From positions 1 through 64,000 of the forward strand of contig JACQUA010000173.1 of the NCBI GenBank assembly GCA_016210565.1: 64,000 nt of DNA, read 5' to 3'. The translations under genes were made by a program, and so were the position numbers. Shown one piece after another: positions 9,441 through 17,843 of this stretch. Position 1 is the stretch's first letter, and the number at the start of each line of letters is the position of its first letter. The notes under the pieces were generated by a model that had not been told where the DNA came from, made no database searches, and worked only from the letters and a program-made list of their open reading frames with translations. Source of the stretch: Chloroflexota bacterium (GTDB lineage Bacteria; Chloroflexota; Dehalococcoidia; JACQUA01).

Positions 9441-9531
9441 ATGGCTGTGGACAGCTTGCAGCGGCTGAGTTGCAGACACCGACACAGACCGCCGGCGCAT
9501 CGAAGACGGCCCCTGAAGAAAACGCGCGCAA

Positions 9532-10695
9532 ATGGACAGTAAATCTTTGCCAAATGAGACAATCATATTTCACGCCGTGGGCGATGTGGGTCCCAGGCGC
9601 ATCGAGTACGGGGAAACCCCCGAGTCCCTCTTCGCTATGGTGCATCAGAAAGTGAAAGAGGCGGACATATCTTTCTGTCAACTGGAAAGAAATTTCTCGA
9701 CCCGGGGCTGCTTTCAATACCGGAACCATCCGACCTGGTACGCCCGGGTTCATCCCGACAATGTCAAGTCTCTGGTCTTCGCCGGCTTCAACGTTGTCTC
9801 CAACGCCAGCAACCACTGCTTCGAGTACGGCCCCGAGGCCTTGCTAGAAAGCATCGATGTTCTGCGAGGCAACAACATTCAGGTCATCGGGGTCGGCAAG
9901 GACATCGCCGAAGCCAGGAAACCGGCCATCGTCGAGCGCAAGGGAATCAAGGTTGGCTTCCTGGCCTACAACGCCATACTCGCCACCGAGATCGAGGCCC
10001 GCGAAGACAAACCGGGATGCACTCCCATCCATGTGGACACCTACTATCAGTCCCAGGACTTCGCCCCGGGAATGCCGCCCAGGATAGTGACCATCCCGTT
10101 GGAAGGAGATGTGCGGGCAATGGAAGAGGATATTCGTAAATTGCGGAACCAGGTAGATGTGGTAGTCGTTTCCATGCACTGGGGAATATATTTCATACCT
10201 GGGGCAATAGCCATGTATCAACCAACCGTGGGACACCGGGCGATTGATGCGGGGGCGGATCTCATTGTGGGGCATCATGACCACATAATCAAGGGCATAG
10301 AGATATTCAGAGGAAGGGTGATCTTCTACGGACTGGGCAACTTTGCGGAAGAGACGCCATTTCAGGTAAAAGCACCGTCAGGAGTGCATGCTGGACGTCC
10401 TACCTACAAATATCGAAAATGGCAACCAGAACCGGGGTGGGAGCGATACAACGCGCCTGTCGATTGGCGTTACTCCATGATGGTCAGGTGCGTTATCACG
10501 AAGAAGGGGATTCAAAGAGTGTCATTCTTGCCAACGTGGATCAACGGGCGGGCGGAGCCTGAAGTACTGTCTGGAAAAGACCCCAGATTTCAGGAGGTTC
10601 TGAACTACGTTGAGCCGTGGTGCCGCGAACTGGGCACGGCTCTCCGGATAGAAGGGGATGAGGTGATTGTTTGGAAATCCCAGGAGCCGACTTAA
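9532..10695 (+). CDS. CapA-like metallophosphatase family protein, copy 1
   Basis: The 387-residue protein belongs to the CapA/PgsA group (PF09587), which has a calcineurin-like metallophosphatase fold. Metal-site-like motifs are HAVGDVGPRR, SNASNHCFEYG, VVSMHWGIYF, VGHHDHIIKGIE and FYGLGNF. Unlike classical CapA of poly-gamma-glutamate synthesis it has no N-terminal membrane anchor, so it should be cytoplasmic and probably does something else. It is the first of five tandem paralogues. Bases 9574-9689 are identical to 10774-10889 of the next copy, which points to gene conversion. Its real substrate is unknown. The ribosome site is weak (GAAGAAAA). Confidence 0.85.
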   Translation: MDSKSLPNETIIFHAVGDVGPRRIEYGETPESLFAMVHQKVKEADISFCQLERNFSTRGCFQYRNHPTWYARVHPDNVKSLVFAGFNVVSNASNHCFEYGPEALLESIDVLRGNNIQVIGVGKDIAEARKPAIVERKGIKVGFLAYNAILATEIEAREDKPGCTPIHVDTYYQSQDFAPGMPPRIVTIPLEGDVRAMEEDIRKLRNQVDVVVVSMHWGIYFIPGAIAMYQPTVGHRAIDAGADLIVGHHDHIIKGIEIFRGRVIFYGLGNFAEETPFQVKAPSGVHAGRPTYKYRKWQPEPGWERYNAPVDWRYSMMVRCVITKKGIQRVSFLPTWINGRAEPEVLSGKDPRFQEVLNYVEPWCRELGTALRIEGDEVIVWKSQEPT

Positions 10696-10731
10696 GCACC
10701 ATATCCTGATACACACTCCAAAAGGGAGACT

Positions 10732-11883
10732 ATGGATAACGAAGCAGCAGCAAAGGAAACAATTGTGCTCTGTGCCGTGGGCGATGTGGGTCCCAGGCGC
10801 ATCGAGTACGGGGAAACCCCCGAGTCCCTCTTCGCTATGGTGCATCAGAAAGTGAAAGAGGCGGACATATCTTTCTGTCAACTGGAAAGGAATTTTTCAA
10901 CTGCGGGTCATTTTCAATACAGAAATCATCCGACGTGGTACGCCCGGGTCCATCCGGACAATGTCAAATCACTGGTCTTTGGAGGGTTCAATGTAGTCTC
11001 CAATGCCAGCAATCACTGCTTTGATTATGGCCCCGAGGCGTTGCTGGAGAGTATCGACGTTCTACGGAAGAACAACATCCAGGTCATCGGCGTAGGTAAG
11101 GACATCGCCGAAGCCAGGAAACCGGCAATCATCGAGCGGAAGGGAATCAAGGTTGGATTCCTCGCCTATAACTCAATACTGGCCATGGAAATTGAGGCGC
11201 GTGAAGATAAGCCCGGATGCAGTCCTGTTCGCATTTCAACGTTCTACGAGGCGCAGGACTTTGCCCCGGGAACGCCCCCCAGGATAATCAGTTTTCCGCG
11301 CGAAGAGGACGTGATTGGCATGGAAGATGACATCCGTAAGCTGCGAAATCAAGCAGACGTGGTGATTGTTTCCATGCACTGGGGGATGTATTTCATGCGC
11401 GGCGCCTTAGCCATGTACCAGCCGATCGTCGGCCACCGGGCTATCGACGCCGGGGCGGACCTTGTCGTGGGGCATCATGACCACATAATCAAGGGCATAG
11501 AGGTATACAAGGGGCGGGCCATTTTCTACGGCCTGGGCAATTTTGCCGAGGAGACGCCAAACCACTTGAAGCCGCCGCCGGGAGCGTTTTCCAGGATCAG
11601 CATAGGAAAGTATCGCAAAGTGCACCAGGAGAAGGGATGGGAACGGTACGGCGGCCTGGTCGATAAACGATACTCCATGGTCGCCAGGTGCCTCGTCGGC
11701 AAAAAAGGGATTCAAAAGGTATCGTTCCTGCCCACGTGGATCAATCAACGCGCCGAGCCTGAGATACTCTCCCGCAAGGACCCGAGATTTCAGGAAGTGC
11801 TGGATTACGTCGAGCCGCAGTGCACAGACCTGGGAACGGCTCTTGAGCTTGAAGGGGATCAGGTGGTTGTTCGGAATTCGTAG
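10732..11883 (+). CDS. CapA-like metallophosphatase family protein, copy 2
   Basis: The 383-residue protein has the same motif set as copy 1: CAVGDVGPRR, SNASNHCFDYG, VSMHWGMYF, VGHHDHIIKG and FYGLGNF. It begins 36 bases after copy 1 with AAAGGGAG before the ATG, so the genes are likely cotranscribed. Its first 40 or so codons contain the 116-base block identical to copy 1, while the rest has diverged, mostly at third codon positions. No signal peptide or transmembrane segment is seen. Function is inferred only at family level (putative metal-dependent hydrolase). Confidence 0.85.
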   Translation: MDNEAAAKETIVLCAVGDVGPRRIEYGETPESLFAMVHQKVKEADISFCQLERNFSTAGHFQYRNHPTWYARVHPDNVKSLVFGGFNVVSNASNHCFDYGPEALLESIDVLRKNNIQVIGVGKDIAEARKPAIIERKGIKVGFLAYNSILAMEIEAREDKPGCSPVRISTFYEAQDFAPGTPPRIISFPREEDVIGMEDDIRKLRNQADVVIVSMHWGMYFMRGALAMYQPIVGHRAIDAGADLVVGHHDHIIKGIEVYKGRAIFYGLGNFAEETPNHLKPPPGAFSRISIGKYRKVHQEKGWERYGGLVDKRYSMVARCLVGKKGIQKVSFLPTWINQRAEPEILSRKDPRFQEVLDYVEPQCTDLGTALELEGDQVVVRNS

Positions 11884-11976
11884 AATCCACTCAATCGAGA
11901 ACGCCAATTTCTCACCTGCGGGTTGTCCAGACTGAGGACAACAAGACTATCATGCGGACCGTTTCGAGGAGAATAA

Positions 11977-13080
11977 ATGACTCAGCACAAGGTATCCTTA
12001 TATGCGGTAGGAGATGTTGCTGTCAGCCGTGAAGATCCTGAATCGATCTTCGCCCTGGCGGCGCCGACCCTCAAAGAGGCCGATATCCGCTTCGGACAAA
12101 TTGAAAATATCCTGTCCGAAAGGGGTATTCTTCAAGTTCACGTGTCCAGCCGGGCTGCTCACCCGAAGAATGTCGCTGCGCTCACCTACGCGGGATTCGA
12201 CGTCATGTCGGCGGCCAGCAACCATACCCTGGACTGGGGCTATGACGGCCTTTTTGACACCGTGGACCTTTTGAGAAACAATGGCATCACGGTGATTGGC
12301 GTGGGAAAGAATTCCGAAGAAGCCCGCCAACCGGCCATTGTTGAGCGCAAGGGTACCAGGGTGGCGTTTCTCGACTACTGCAGCGTCTTGCCCAAAGGCT
12401 ATGAAGCCACACCGGACAAACCTGGCGCATCGGCGATAAGAGTCTCCACAGCCTACGAGCAAATGGACTGGCAACCCGGAACGCCTCCCAGAGTCCTGTC
12501 TTTCGCCAACAAGCAAGACCTGGAAGCCATGGTGAACGACATCAAGAAGGTGAGGAGTCAGTCGGATATCGTAGTAATGTCAATTCACTGGGGCATCCAC
12601 TATGTCCCCTCTTTATTAGCCATGTACCAGAGGGAAGTCGCCTATGCCGCCATCGACGCCGGCGTCGACCTCATCCTGGGGCATCATGCCCACATTCTGA
12701 AAGGGATTGAGGTCTACAAGGGCAAGGTCATCTTTTACAGCCTCTGCAACTTTGCCTTCGACCTCGGCCCCATTGAAAGAATTCGGAAATTGATCTACTG
12801 GCAAGTCTACCGGTGGGAACTGGATCCGGACTATTCCGCCTATCCCTTCCCTCCGGATTCCAGAAAGACCACCATCGCCAAATGCATCATGTCCGACAGG
12901 AAAATCGAGAGGGTCTCTTTCTTACCCGTGATGATCAACAAGCGGGCGCAGCCCGAGGTTCTGGTACGTTCCGACCCCCGCAGCGACCAGGTCTTTGACT
13001 ACGTGGCGTGGCTCTGCAAGGACCAGCATCTGGATACCAGGTTCCGTAGGGAAGGTGACGAGGTAATCATCGGGGTTTGA
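11977..13080 (+). CDS. CapA-like metallophosphatase family protein, divergent copy 3
   Basis: The 367-residue protein is the most divergent of the five. It keeps YAVGDVAVSRED, ASNHTLDWG, MSIHWGIHY, LGHHAHILKGIEVYKG and FYSLCNFAFD, so the putative metal-binding residues remain. It lacks the PRR-x-EYG stretch that follows the first motif in the others and has a shorter N-terminus. ATG 11977 is preceded by CGAGGAG. Divergence in the middle of an otherwise homogeneous array suggests a distinct substrate or an older duplicate. Cytoplasmic; function unknown beyond the family. Confidence 0.83.
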   Translation: MTQHKVSLYAVGDVAVSREDPESIFALAAPTLKEADIRFGQIENILSERGILQVHVSSRAAHPKNVAALTYAGFDVMSAASNHTLDWGYDGLFDTVDLLRNNGITVIGVGKNSEEARQPAIVERKGTRVAFLDYCSVLPKGYEATPDKPGASAIRVSTAYEQMDWQPGTPPRVLSFANKQDLEAMVNDIKKVRSQSDIVVMSIHWGIHYVPSLLAMYQREVAYAAIDAGVDLILGHHAHILKGIEVYKGKVIFYSLCNFAFDLGPIERIRKLIYWQVYRWELDPDYSAYPFPPDSRKTTIAKCIMSDRKIERVSFLPVMINKRAQPEVLVRSDPRSDQVFDYVAWLCKDQHLDTRFRREGDEVIIGV

Positions 13081-13121
13081 ACCGATGGGAAACCCGGTTA
13101 AATTTTGAACGAAAAGTGGAC

Positions 13122-14276
13122 ATGAACAACCAATCCGCACCAGGCAATACCATCCTGTTTCACGCCGTGGGAGACGTCGGCCCCAGGCGAGTGGAATACG
13201 GCGAAGACCCCGAATCCCTTTTCGCCATGACGCACGAAAAGATCAAGGAAGCAGACATATCTTTTTGCCAGCTCGAGAAGAACCTTTCCACCAGGGGTTG
13301 CCTCCAGTGGGCCGATCGGGTTACGTGGTACGGACGTATCAGTCCGGAAAATGTCAAATCGCTGGTCTATGCCGGCTTCGACGTTATCTCTCACGCCAGC
13401 AATCATTGTTTTGATTATGGCCCGGAGTCGCTCCTTGAAACTATCGACGTCTTGCGCCACAACGATATCCAGGTCATCGGAGTGGGAAAAGATATCGCCG
13501 AAGCCAGAAAGCCGGCTATTGTTGAGCGGAAAGGGATCAAGGTTGGATTCCTGGCTTACTGCTCCGTGCTCCCTCCAGAAATCGAAGCCCGCGAAGAGAA
13601 ACCGGGATGTTGTCCCATCCGCGTTTCCACCTACTACGAGGCCCAGGATTTTGCCCCGGCCATGCCGCCGGTGGTGATCACCGTTCCCCGCCAGGAAGAT
13701 GTTCTGGACATGGAAGAAGATATTCGCAGTTTGCGAAAGCAGGTGGACATCGTGGTCGTTTCTATGCACTGGGGGATACATTTCGTCCCCGGGGCCCTCG
13801 CGATGTACCAGCCGGTCGTTGGCCACCGGGCGATCGATGCCGGCGCCGACCTCATTCTGGGCCATCATGACCACATCCTCAAGGGCATAGAAATATACAA
13901 AGGGCGGGCTATCTTCTACGGCCTGGGCAACTTTGCCGAAGAGACCCCCCAGCACGTTAAGCCTCCGCCTGGCGTGTACACCAAGCGCCTTTCGAATATG
14001 CACCGAAAATGGAAACTGGAGCCCGGGTGGGAGCGCTATGACGGCCCCACGGACAAACGGTACTCAATGATGGTCAGATGCGTGTTCGGGAGAAAGGGTA
14101 TTCAGGAAGTCTCCTTCTTGCCGGCGTGGATCAATCAGCGCGCTGAGGCCGAGATATTGTCCGGAAAAGACCCCAGGTTCCAACAGGTGCTGCAATACAT
14201 CCAGCCATGGTGCGACGAACGTGGCACTGCGTTGCACGTGAGGGGGCATAAGGTAGTTGTGCACTGTCAGGCTTGA
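13122..14276 (+). CDS. CapA-like metallophosphatase family protein, copy 4
   Basis: The start at ATG 13122 is chosen because MNNQSAPGNTILFHAVGDVG lines up with the N-termini of copies 1, 2 and 5. A TTG at 13077 overlapping the previous stop is an alternative. The 384-residue product carries the full motif set (HASNHCFDYG, VSMHWGIHFV, LGHHDHILKG, FYGLGNF). It follows copy 3 with a gap of 41 bases. The ribosome site is poor in sequence, so translation may be coupled to the upstream gene. Confidence 0.83.
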   Translation: MNNQSAPGNTILFHAVGDVGPRRVEYGEDPESLFAMTHEKIKEADISFCQLEKNLSTRGCLQWADRVTWYGRISPENVKSLVYAGFDVISHASNHCFDYGPESLLETIDVLRHNDIQVIGVGKDIAEARKPAIVERKGIKVGFLAYCSVLPPEIEAREEKPGCCPIRVSTYYEAQDFAPAMPPVVITVPRQEDVLDMEEDIRSLRKQVDIVVVSMHWGIHFVPGALAMYQPVVGHRAIDAGADLILGHHDHILKGIEIYKGRAIFYGLGNFAEETPQHVKPPPGVYTKRLSNMHRKWKLEPGWERYDGPTDKRYSMMVRCVFGRKGIQEVSFLPAWINQRAEAEILSGKDPRFQQVLQYIQPWCDERGTALHVRGHKVVVHCQA

Positions 14277-14438
14277 ACGGTATTGTGCGTGCCGCGGGCA
14301 GGGCGTAGCCCATGGCTTTAGCCTTGCGGGTTGGGGGGAGGTCAAGCGACCAGGTAGGTCATCCCACAAATGGGATTCGGGGACAAAAGCTCGGGGTCTC
14401 CGTCAGGCCTCGATCATTGATAAGAGAAAGGGACAGCA

Positions 14439-15599
14439 TTGAATACTAAAGCTACGCCAGATAGTTCGATCGTGCTTCATGCCGTGGGCGATGTGGGTCC
14501 GAGGCGGATCGAGTACGGGGAAACGCCTGAGTCCCTCTTCGCGATGGTGCATCAGAAAGTTAAGGAAGCGGATATATCTTTCTGCCAACTGGAAAGGAAT
14601 TTCTCCACCCGAGGTTGCTTTCAATTCCGAAACCATCCAACGTGGTATGCTCGAGTTCACCCCGACAACGTCAAATCGCTGGTATTCGCCGGCTTCAATG
14701 TTGTCTCCAATGCCAGCAATCACTGCTTTGAATACGGCCCCGAAGCGCTACTTGAAAGTATTGACATTCTCCGGAGCAACAACATCCAGGTCATCGGGGT
14801 GGGCAAAGACATCGCTGAAGCCAGGAAACCGGCCGTTTTGGAGCGAAAAGGGATCAAGGTTGGATTCCTGGCCTATAACGCCATACTCGCCGCCGAGATC
14901 GAGGCCCGTGAAGACAAACCGGGATGCACTCCTATCCATGTGGACACCTACTATCAGTCCCAGGACTTCGCCCCGGGGATGCCGCCCAGGATAGTGACCA
15001 TTCCGCTGGAAGAAGATGTTCGAGCCATGGAAGAGGACATCCGTAGGCTGCGGGACCGTGTGGACGCGCTGGTTGTGTCCATGCATTGGGGGATGTACTT
15101 CATACGCGGGGCCATAGCCATGTATCAACCAGCCGTCGGATACCGGGCAATTGATGCCGGGGCCGACCTCGTGGTAGGCCACCATGACCACATAATCAAG
15201 GGCATAGAGATATACAAAGAGCGTGCGATCTTTTACGGCCTAGGAAACTTCGCCGAAGAAGTCCCACATCACGTCAAAGCTCCTGCCGGCGTGCATTCCG
15301 CACGCACCTCACATAAGTACCAGAAGTGGCAGATGGAGCCCGGATGGGAGCGCTATAACTTCCCCGGCGATTACCGGTATTCTGTGATGGCCAGATGCGA
15401 GATCACCAGGGAGGGGATTCAACGGGTATCGTTCTTGCCGACGTGGATCAACCAGCGCGCCGAGCCCGAAATATTGTCCAGAAAAGACCCGCGGTTCCAG
15501 GAAGTACTGGAATACGTTCAGACCTGGAGCAAAGAGCTGGGGACCACCCTTACTCCGGAGGGAGACCAGGTGGTGGTCTACGATTCAAATACGAACTAA
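14439..15599 (+). CDS. CapA-like metallophosphatase family protein, copy 5
   Basis: The start is TTG 14439, preceded by GAAAGGGA at 14426-14433, and the N-terminus then aligns with the other copies. The 386-residue protein contains HAVGDVGPRR, SNASNHCFEYG, VSMHWGMYFI, VGHHDHIIKG and FYGLGNFAEE. A segment around 14945-14990 is identical over more than 40 bases with copy 1 (around 10027-10070), although the two genes differ elsewhere. This is a further sign of recombination within the array. The family assignment is sound; the biochemical role is not known. Confidence 0.84.
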   Translation: MNTKATPDSSIVLHAVGDVGPRRIEYGETPESLFAMVHQKVKEADISFCQLERNFSTRGCFQFRNHPTWYARVHPDNVKSLVFAGFNVVSNASNHCFEYGPEALLESIDILRSNNIQVIGVGKDIAEARKPAVLERKGIKVGFLAYNAILAAEIEAREDKPGCTPIHVDTYYQSQDFAPGMPPRIVTIPLEEDVRAMEEDIRRLRDRVDALVVSMHWGMYFIRGAIAMYQPAVGYRAIDAGADLVVGHHDHIIKGIEIYKERAIFYGLGNFAEEVPHHVKAPAGVHSARTSHKYQKWQMEPGWERYNFPGDYRYSVMARCEITREGIQRVSFLPTWINQRAEPEILSRKDPRFQEVLEYVQTWSKELGTTLTPEGDQVVVYDSNTN

Positions 15600-15631
15600 C
15601 CTCGGAACTGCAAATCAGACACCGGAACATC

Positions 15632-15714
15632 CCGTAGCGACACCCCTCGCGGGTGTCGAAGCCCTGGCGGGCAACCGGGTACGACAGGGGCAAGCCCTGT
15701 CGCTACGGCCGACC
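15632..15714. repeat. Dispersed GTAGCGACACC hairpin repeat, second copy
   Basis: CCCGTAGCGACACCCCTCGC at the left and GACAGGGGCAAGCCCTGTCG at the right form a compound inverted element related to 9369-9440. It lies between the last CapA-like gene and the second SDR gene. Both ends of the CapA array are therefore bordered by the same repeat type, which could have mediated its rearrangement. Confidence 0.6.
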
Positions 15715-15737
15715 ATGTCATAGAAGGAGACGGAACA

Positions 15738-16469
15738 ATGGAAAGAGTAGTTATCGTGACCGGCGCAGGCGGGGTGATAGGTAAAGAGATCGCGACGGCT
15801 TTCGCGAAGGAGGGAGACAAAGTCGTCCTCAACGATATCAGGATGGCGCCCGTGGCGGAGCAGGCCGTGGCCATAAACAAGGGCCCCGGGCAGGCCTTCC
15901 CCTACCAGGCAGACGTGCGGAATTATGAGCAGGTGAAAGCCATGGTGGACGAAACGGTAAGGCGCTGGGGCAGGGTAGATGTCGTCGCCTGTGTTGCGGG
16001 GGGAAGCTACGGCAGGGTCTCCGGGACCAACCGGCAGAAGCTTCTGGTTGAATACTCGGATGAGGATTGGGACCTTGTGCTGGACGTAAACCTGAAGGGG
16101 CCATTCCATTGCATAAAGGCGGCGGCAGCGCCGATGATGGCGCGCAAGTCCGGGAACATAATCATGATGGGTTCGAGACTCGGCACGAAGGGGAAAGTCG
16201 GGCGAGCCAACTACGCCTCCGCCAAAGCCGGCCTCTACGGTCTTATGAAGGTCGCTGCCCTGGAGTTGGGCCCGTACAACATCAAGGTAAATGTGGTTAT
16301 TCCAGGTCACATTCTGCATGCCGACGAGGCGCCGGATGACGAGCTTATGCAACAGAACACTCTCGGAAGAACCCAAACTCCCTCAGAAGTGGCCCGTTTC
16401 TACGTTTATCTTTCCCGAACGGAAAATGTTTCGGGGCAGATCTTTTACCTGGAGAGTCGCATCATATAG
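15738..16469 (+). CDS. Short-chain dehydrogenase/reductase (SDR) 2
   Basis: The 243-residue protein is a full-length paralogue of the SDR at 8575. It has TGAGGVIG for the dinucleotide-binding turn, CVAGGSYG in place of NNAG, and the catalytic Tyr-x3-Lys in NYASAKAGLYGLMK. AGAAGGAGA precedes ATG 15738. The first gene downstream, 55 bases later, encodes a solute-binding protein, mirroring the 7318-8575 pair. It is predicted to be an NAD(P)-dependent cytoplasmic oxidoreductase of unknown substrate. Confidence 0.88.
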   Translation: MERVVIVTGAGGVIGKEIATAFAKEGDKVVLNDIRMAPVAEQAVAINKGPGQAFPYQADVRNYEQVKAMVDETVRRWGRVDVVACVAGGSYGRVSGTNRQKLLVEYSDEDWDLVLDVNLKGPFHCIKAAAAPMMARKSGNIIMMGSRLGTKGKVGRANYASAKAGLYGLMKVAALELGPYNIKVNVVIPGHILHADEAPDDELMQQNTLGRTQTPSEVARFYVYLSRTENVSGQIFYLESRII

Positions 16470-16524
16470 CCGGCAGGGTAACCGGTTTCGATAACGCTCC
16501 TGCACAAATTAGGAGGGGGTAAAC

Positions 16525-17706
16525 ATGAACCAATCACTCTGGATACTGCTCGTCTTCTTGTCGTTCAGTTTGGTCTACGGGGGCTGCAGTCAGGTTGGCC
16601 CATCTTCCCCTCCTCCGATCGCAAAGGCGCCGGCGGTGGAATCGGCCCAGCCCGTTCCCGGAGCTTCCTGGCAGCGCAATTGGGAAAGCACCGTGGCTCA
16701 GGCGAAAAAGGAGGGCCTGGTCCGGGCCTACACCATTGTCGCTCCAGAGGCGCGGATAGCGTTGGCGGAGGCATTTAAGGAAAGATTCGGCATCGAGGTG
16801 GAGTTCATGCCGTTTGGCAGGGCGGCTGAGCTCATGACGAAGGTGCAAGCAGAGAAGACGGCCGGGCTGTATCTGGCCGATATTTTCTTTGCCGGCGTGT
16901 CCACAGCCACTACTCAAATGAAACCGGCTGGCCTTCTTGGACCTCTGGAGGTGCTTTTCATGCTGCCCGAGGCCACAGATCCTTCAGGCTGGATCGATGG
17001 AAAGTTCCCTTATGCCGATCAGGACCGCCGGGTCATTGCCTTTAGCGGCAGGGTGGCCCGGGACCTTTTCTACAACACTGACCTAATCAGGAAAGGGGAG
17101 ATCGCCAGCTACAAGGACCTGCTGAACCCCCAGTATAAAGGGAAAATCACTTTGAACGACCCTACGTTGGGCGGCTCGGGAGCACAGGTAATGGCCACGT
17201 TGGCCCTGCGTAGCTGGAGCATCGAGGAGGTCAGCGCTTTCCTGACCCAGCTAATCGAGCAGCAACAGGCGTTCATCCAGAGGGACAACCGCCTGCAGGT
17301 GGAATCCGTGGCGCGGGGGAAGTATGCGATTGGAATCGGGGCGCCCAGCGAGATGTTACCGCAGTTTCTCAAGGCCGGGGCGCCGCTAGAGATTGTCATG
17401 GTGAAAGAGGGTAGTCTGGTCAGCGCGGGGAATGGGGCTTTCAGCGTTCCTACCAAACTCGCCCATCCCAACGCGGCCAGGGTTTTTGCTAACTGGCTGC
17501 TGACTAGAGAGGGGCAGACTGCTTTTGCCCGCGGTTCTGGGCTCCCCAGCAGGCGCACCGACATCTCGACAGAAGGAACAAGTCCAATATTCCTGCCCCG
17601 ACCGGGAGAGAAGCTGTTCTTTGACGACGAAGAGATGATCATCTTTCGGACCGGCAAAATGATGGACGTTACCAAACAAATCATTGATCGGGCAACGAAG
17701 AAGTAG
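16525..17706 (+). CDS. Extracellular solute-binding lipoprotein 5
   Basis: The 393-residue protein has a signal segment ending LVYGGCS (lipobox cysteine) after a hydrophobic stretch. The binding domain contains WQRNWESTVAQAKKEGLVRA, DLLNPQYKGKITLNDPTLGG and HPNAARVFANWLLTREGQT. It is the closest relative of the protein at 7318 and shares its acidic FFDDEEMIIFR tail. AGGAGGGGG precedes the start. As with the other four binding proteins, no permease or ATPase gene is visible in the window. Confidence 0.86.
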   Translation: MNQSLWILLVFLSFSLVYGGCSQVGPSSPPPIAKAPAVESAQPVPGASWQRNWESTVAQAKKEGLVRAYTIVAPEARIALAEAFKERFGIEVEFMPFGRAAELMTKVQAEKTAGLYLADIFFAGVSTATTQMKPAGLLGPLEVLFMLPEATDPSGWIDGKFPYADQDRRVIAFSGRVARDLFYNTDLIRKGEIASYKDLLNPQYKGKITLNDPTLGGSGAQVMATLALRSWSIEEVSAFLTQLIEQQQAFIQRDNRLQVESVARGKYAIGIGAPSEMLPQFLKAGAPLEIVMVKEGSLVSAGNGAFSVPTKLAHPNAARVFANWLLTREGQTAFARGSGLPSRRTDISTEGTSPIFLPRPGEKLFFDDEEMIIFRTGKMMDVTKQIIDRATKK

Positions 17707-17726
17707 AGATGCAGTCTCTGAGCCGT

Positions 17727-17752
17727 ATTCGGGGTCGTCCCCGACCCCGAAT
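17727..17752. repeat. Strong 11-base-pair hairpin
   Basis: ATTCGGGGTCG and CGACCCCGAAT are perfectly complementary across a 4-base loop. It lies 20 bases after the solute-binding gene and could attenuate transcription. No run of T follows, so a typical intrinsic terminator is not supported. Confidence 0.5.
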
Positions 17753-17843
17753 TAGATGTGGGCGTCCGGATCAGGGACGAGCCCGACATGTGGATTTACT
17801 GCGTTCGTTTTAGAAACTGAGGCGCTATTTCGAGAGGCACCAT

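Noticed and set aside
17727-17752. Intrinsic terminator
   Set aside because: The hairpin is strong but no T-tract follows; it may equally be a repeat.
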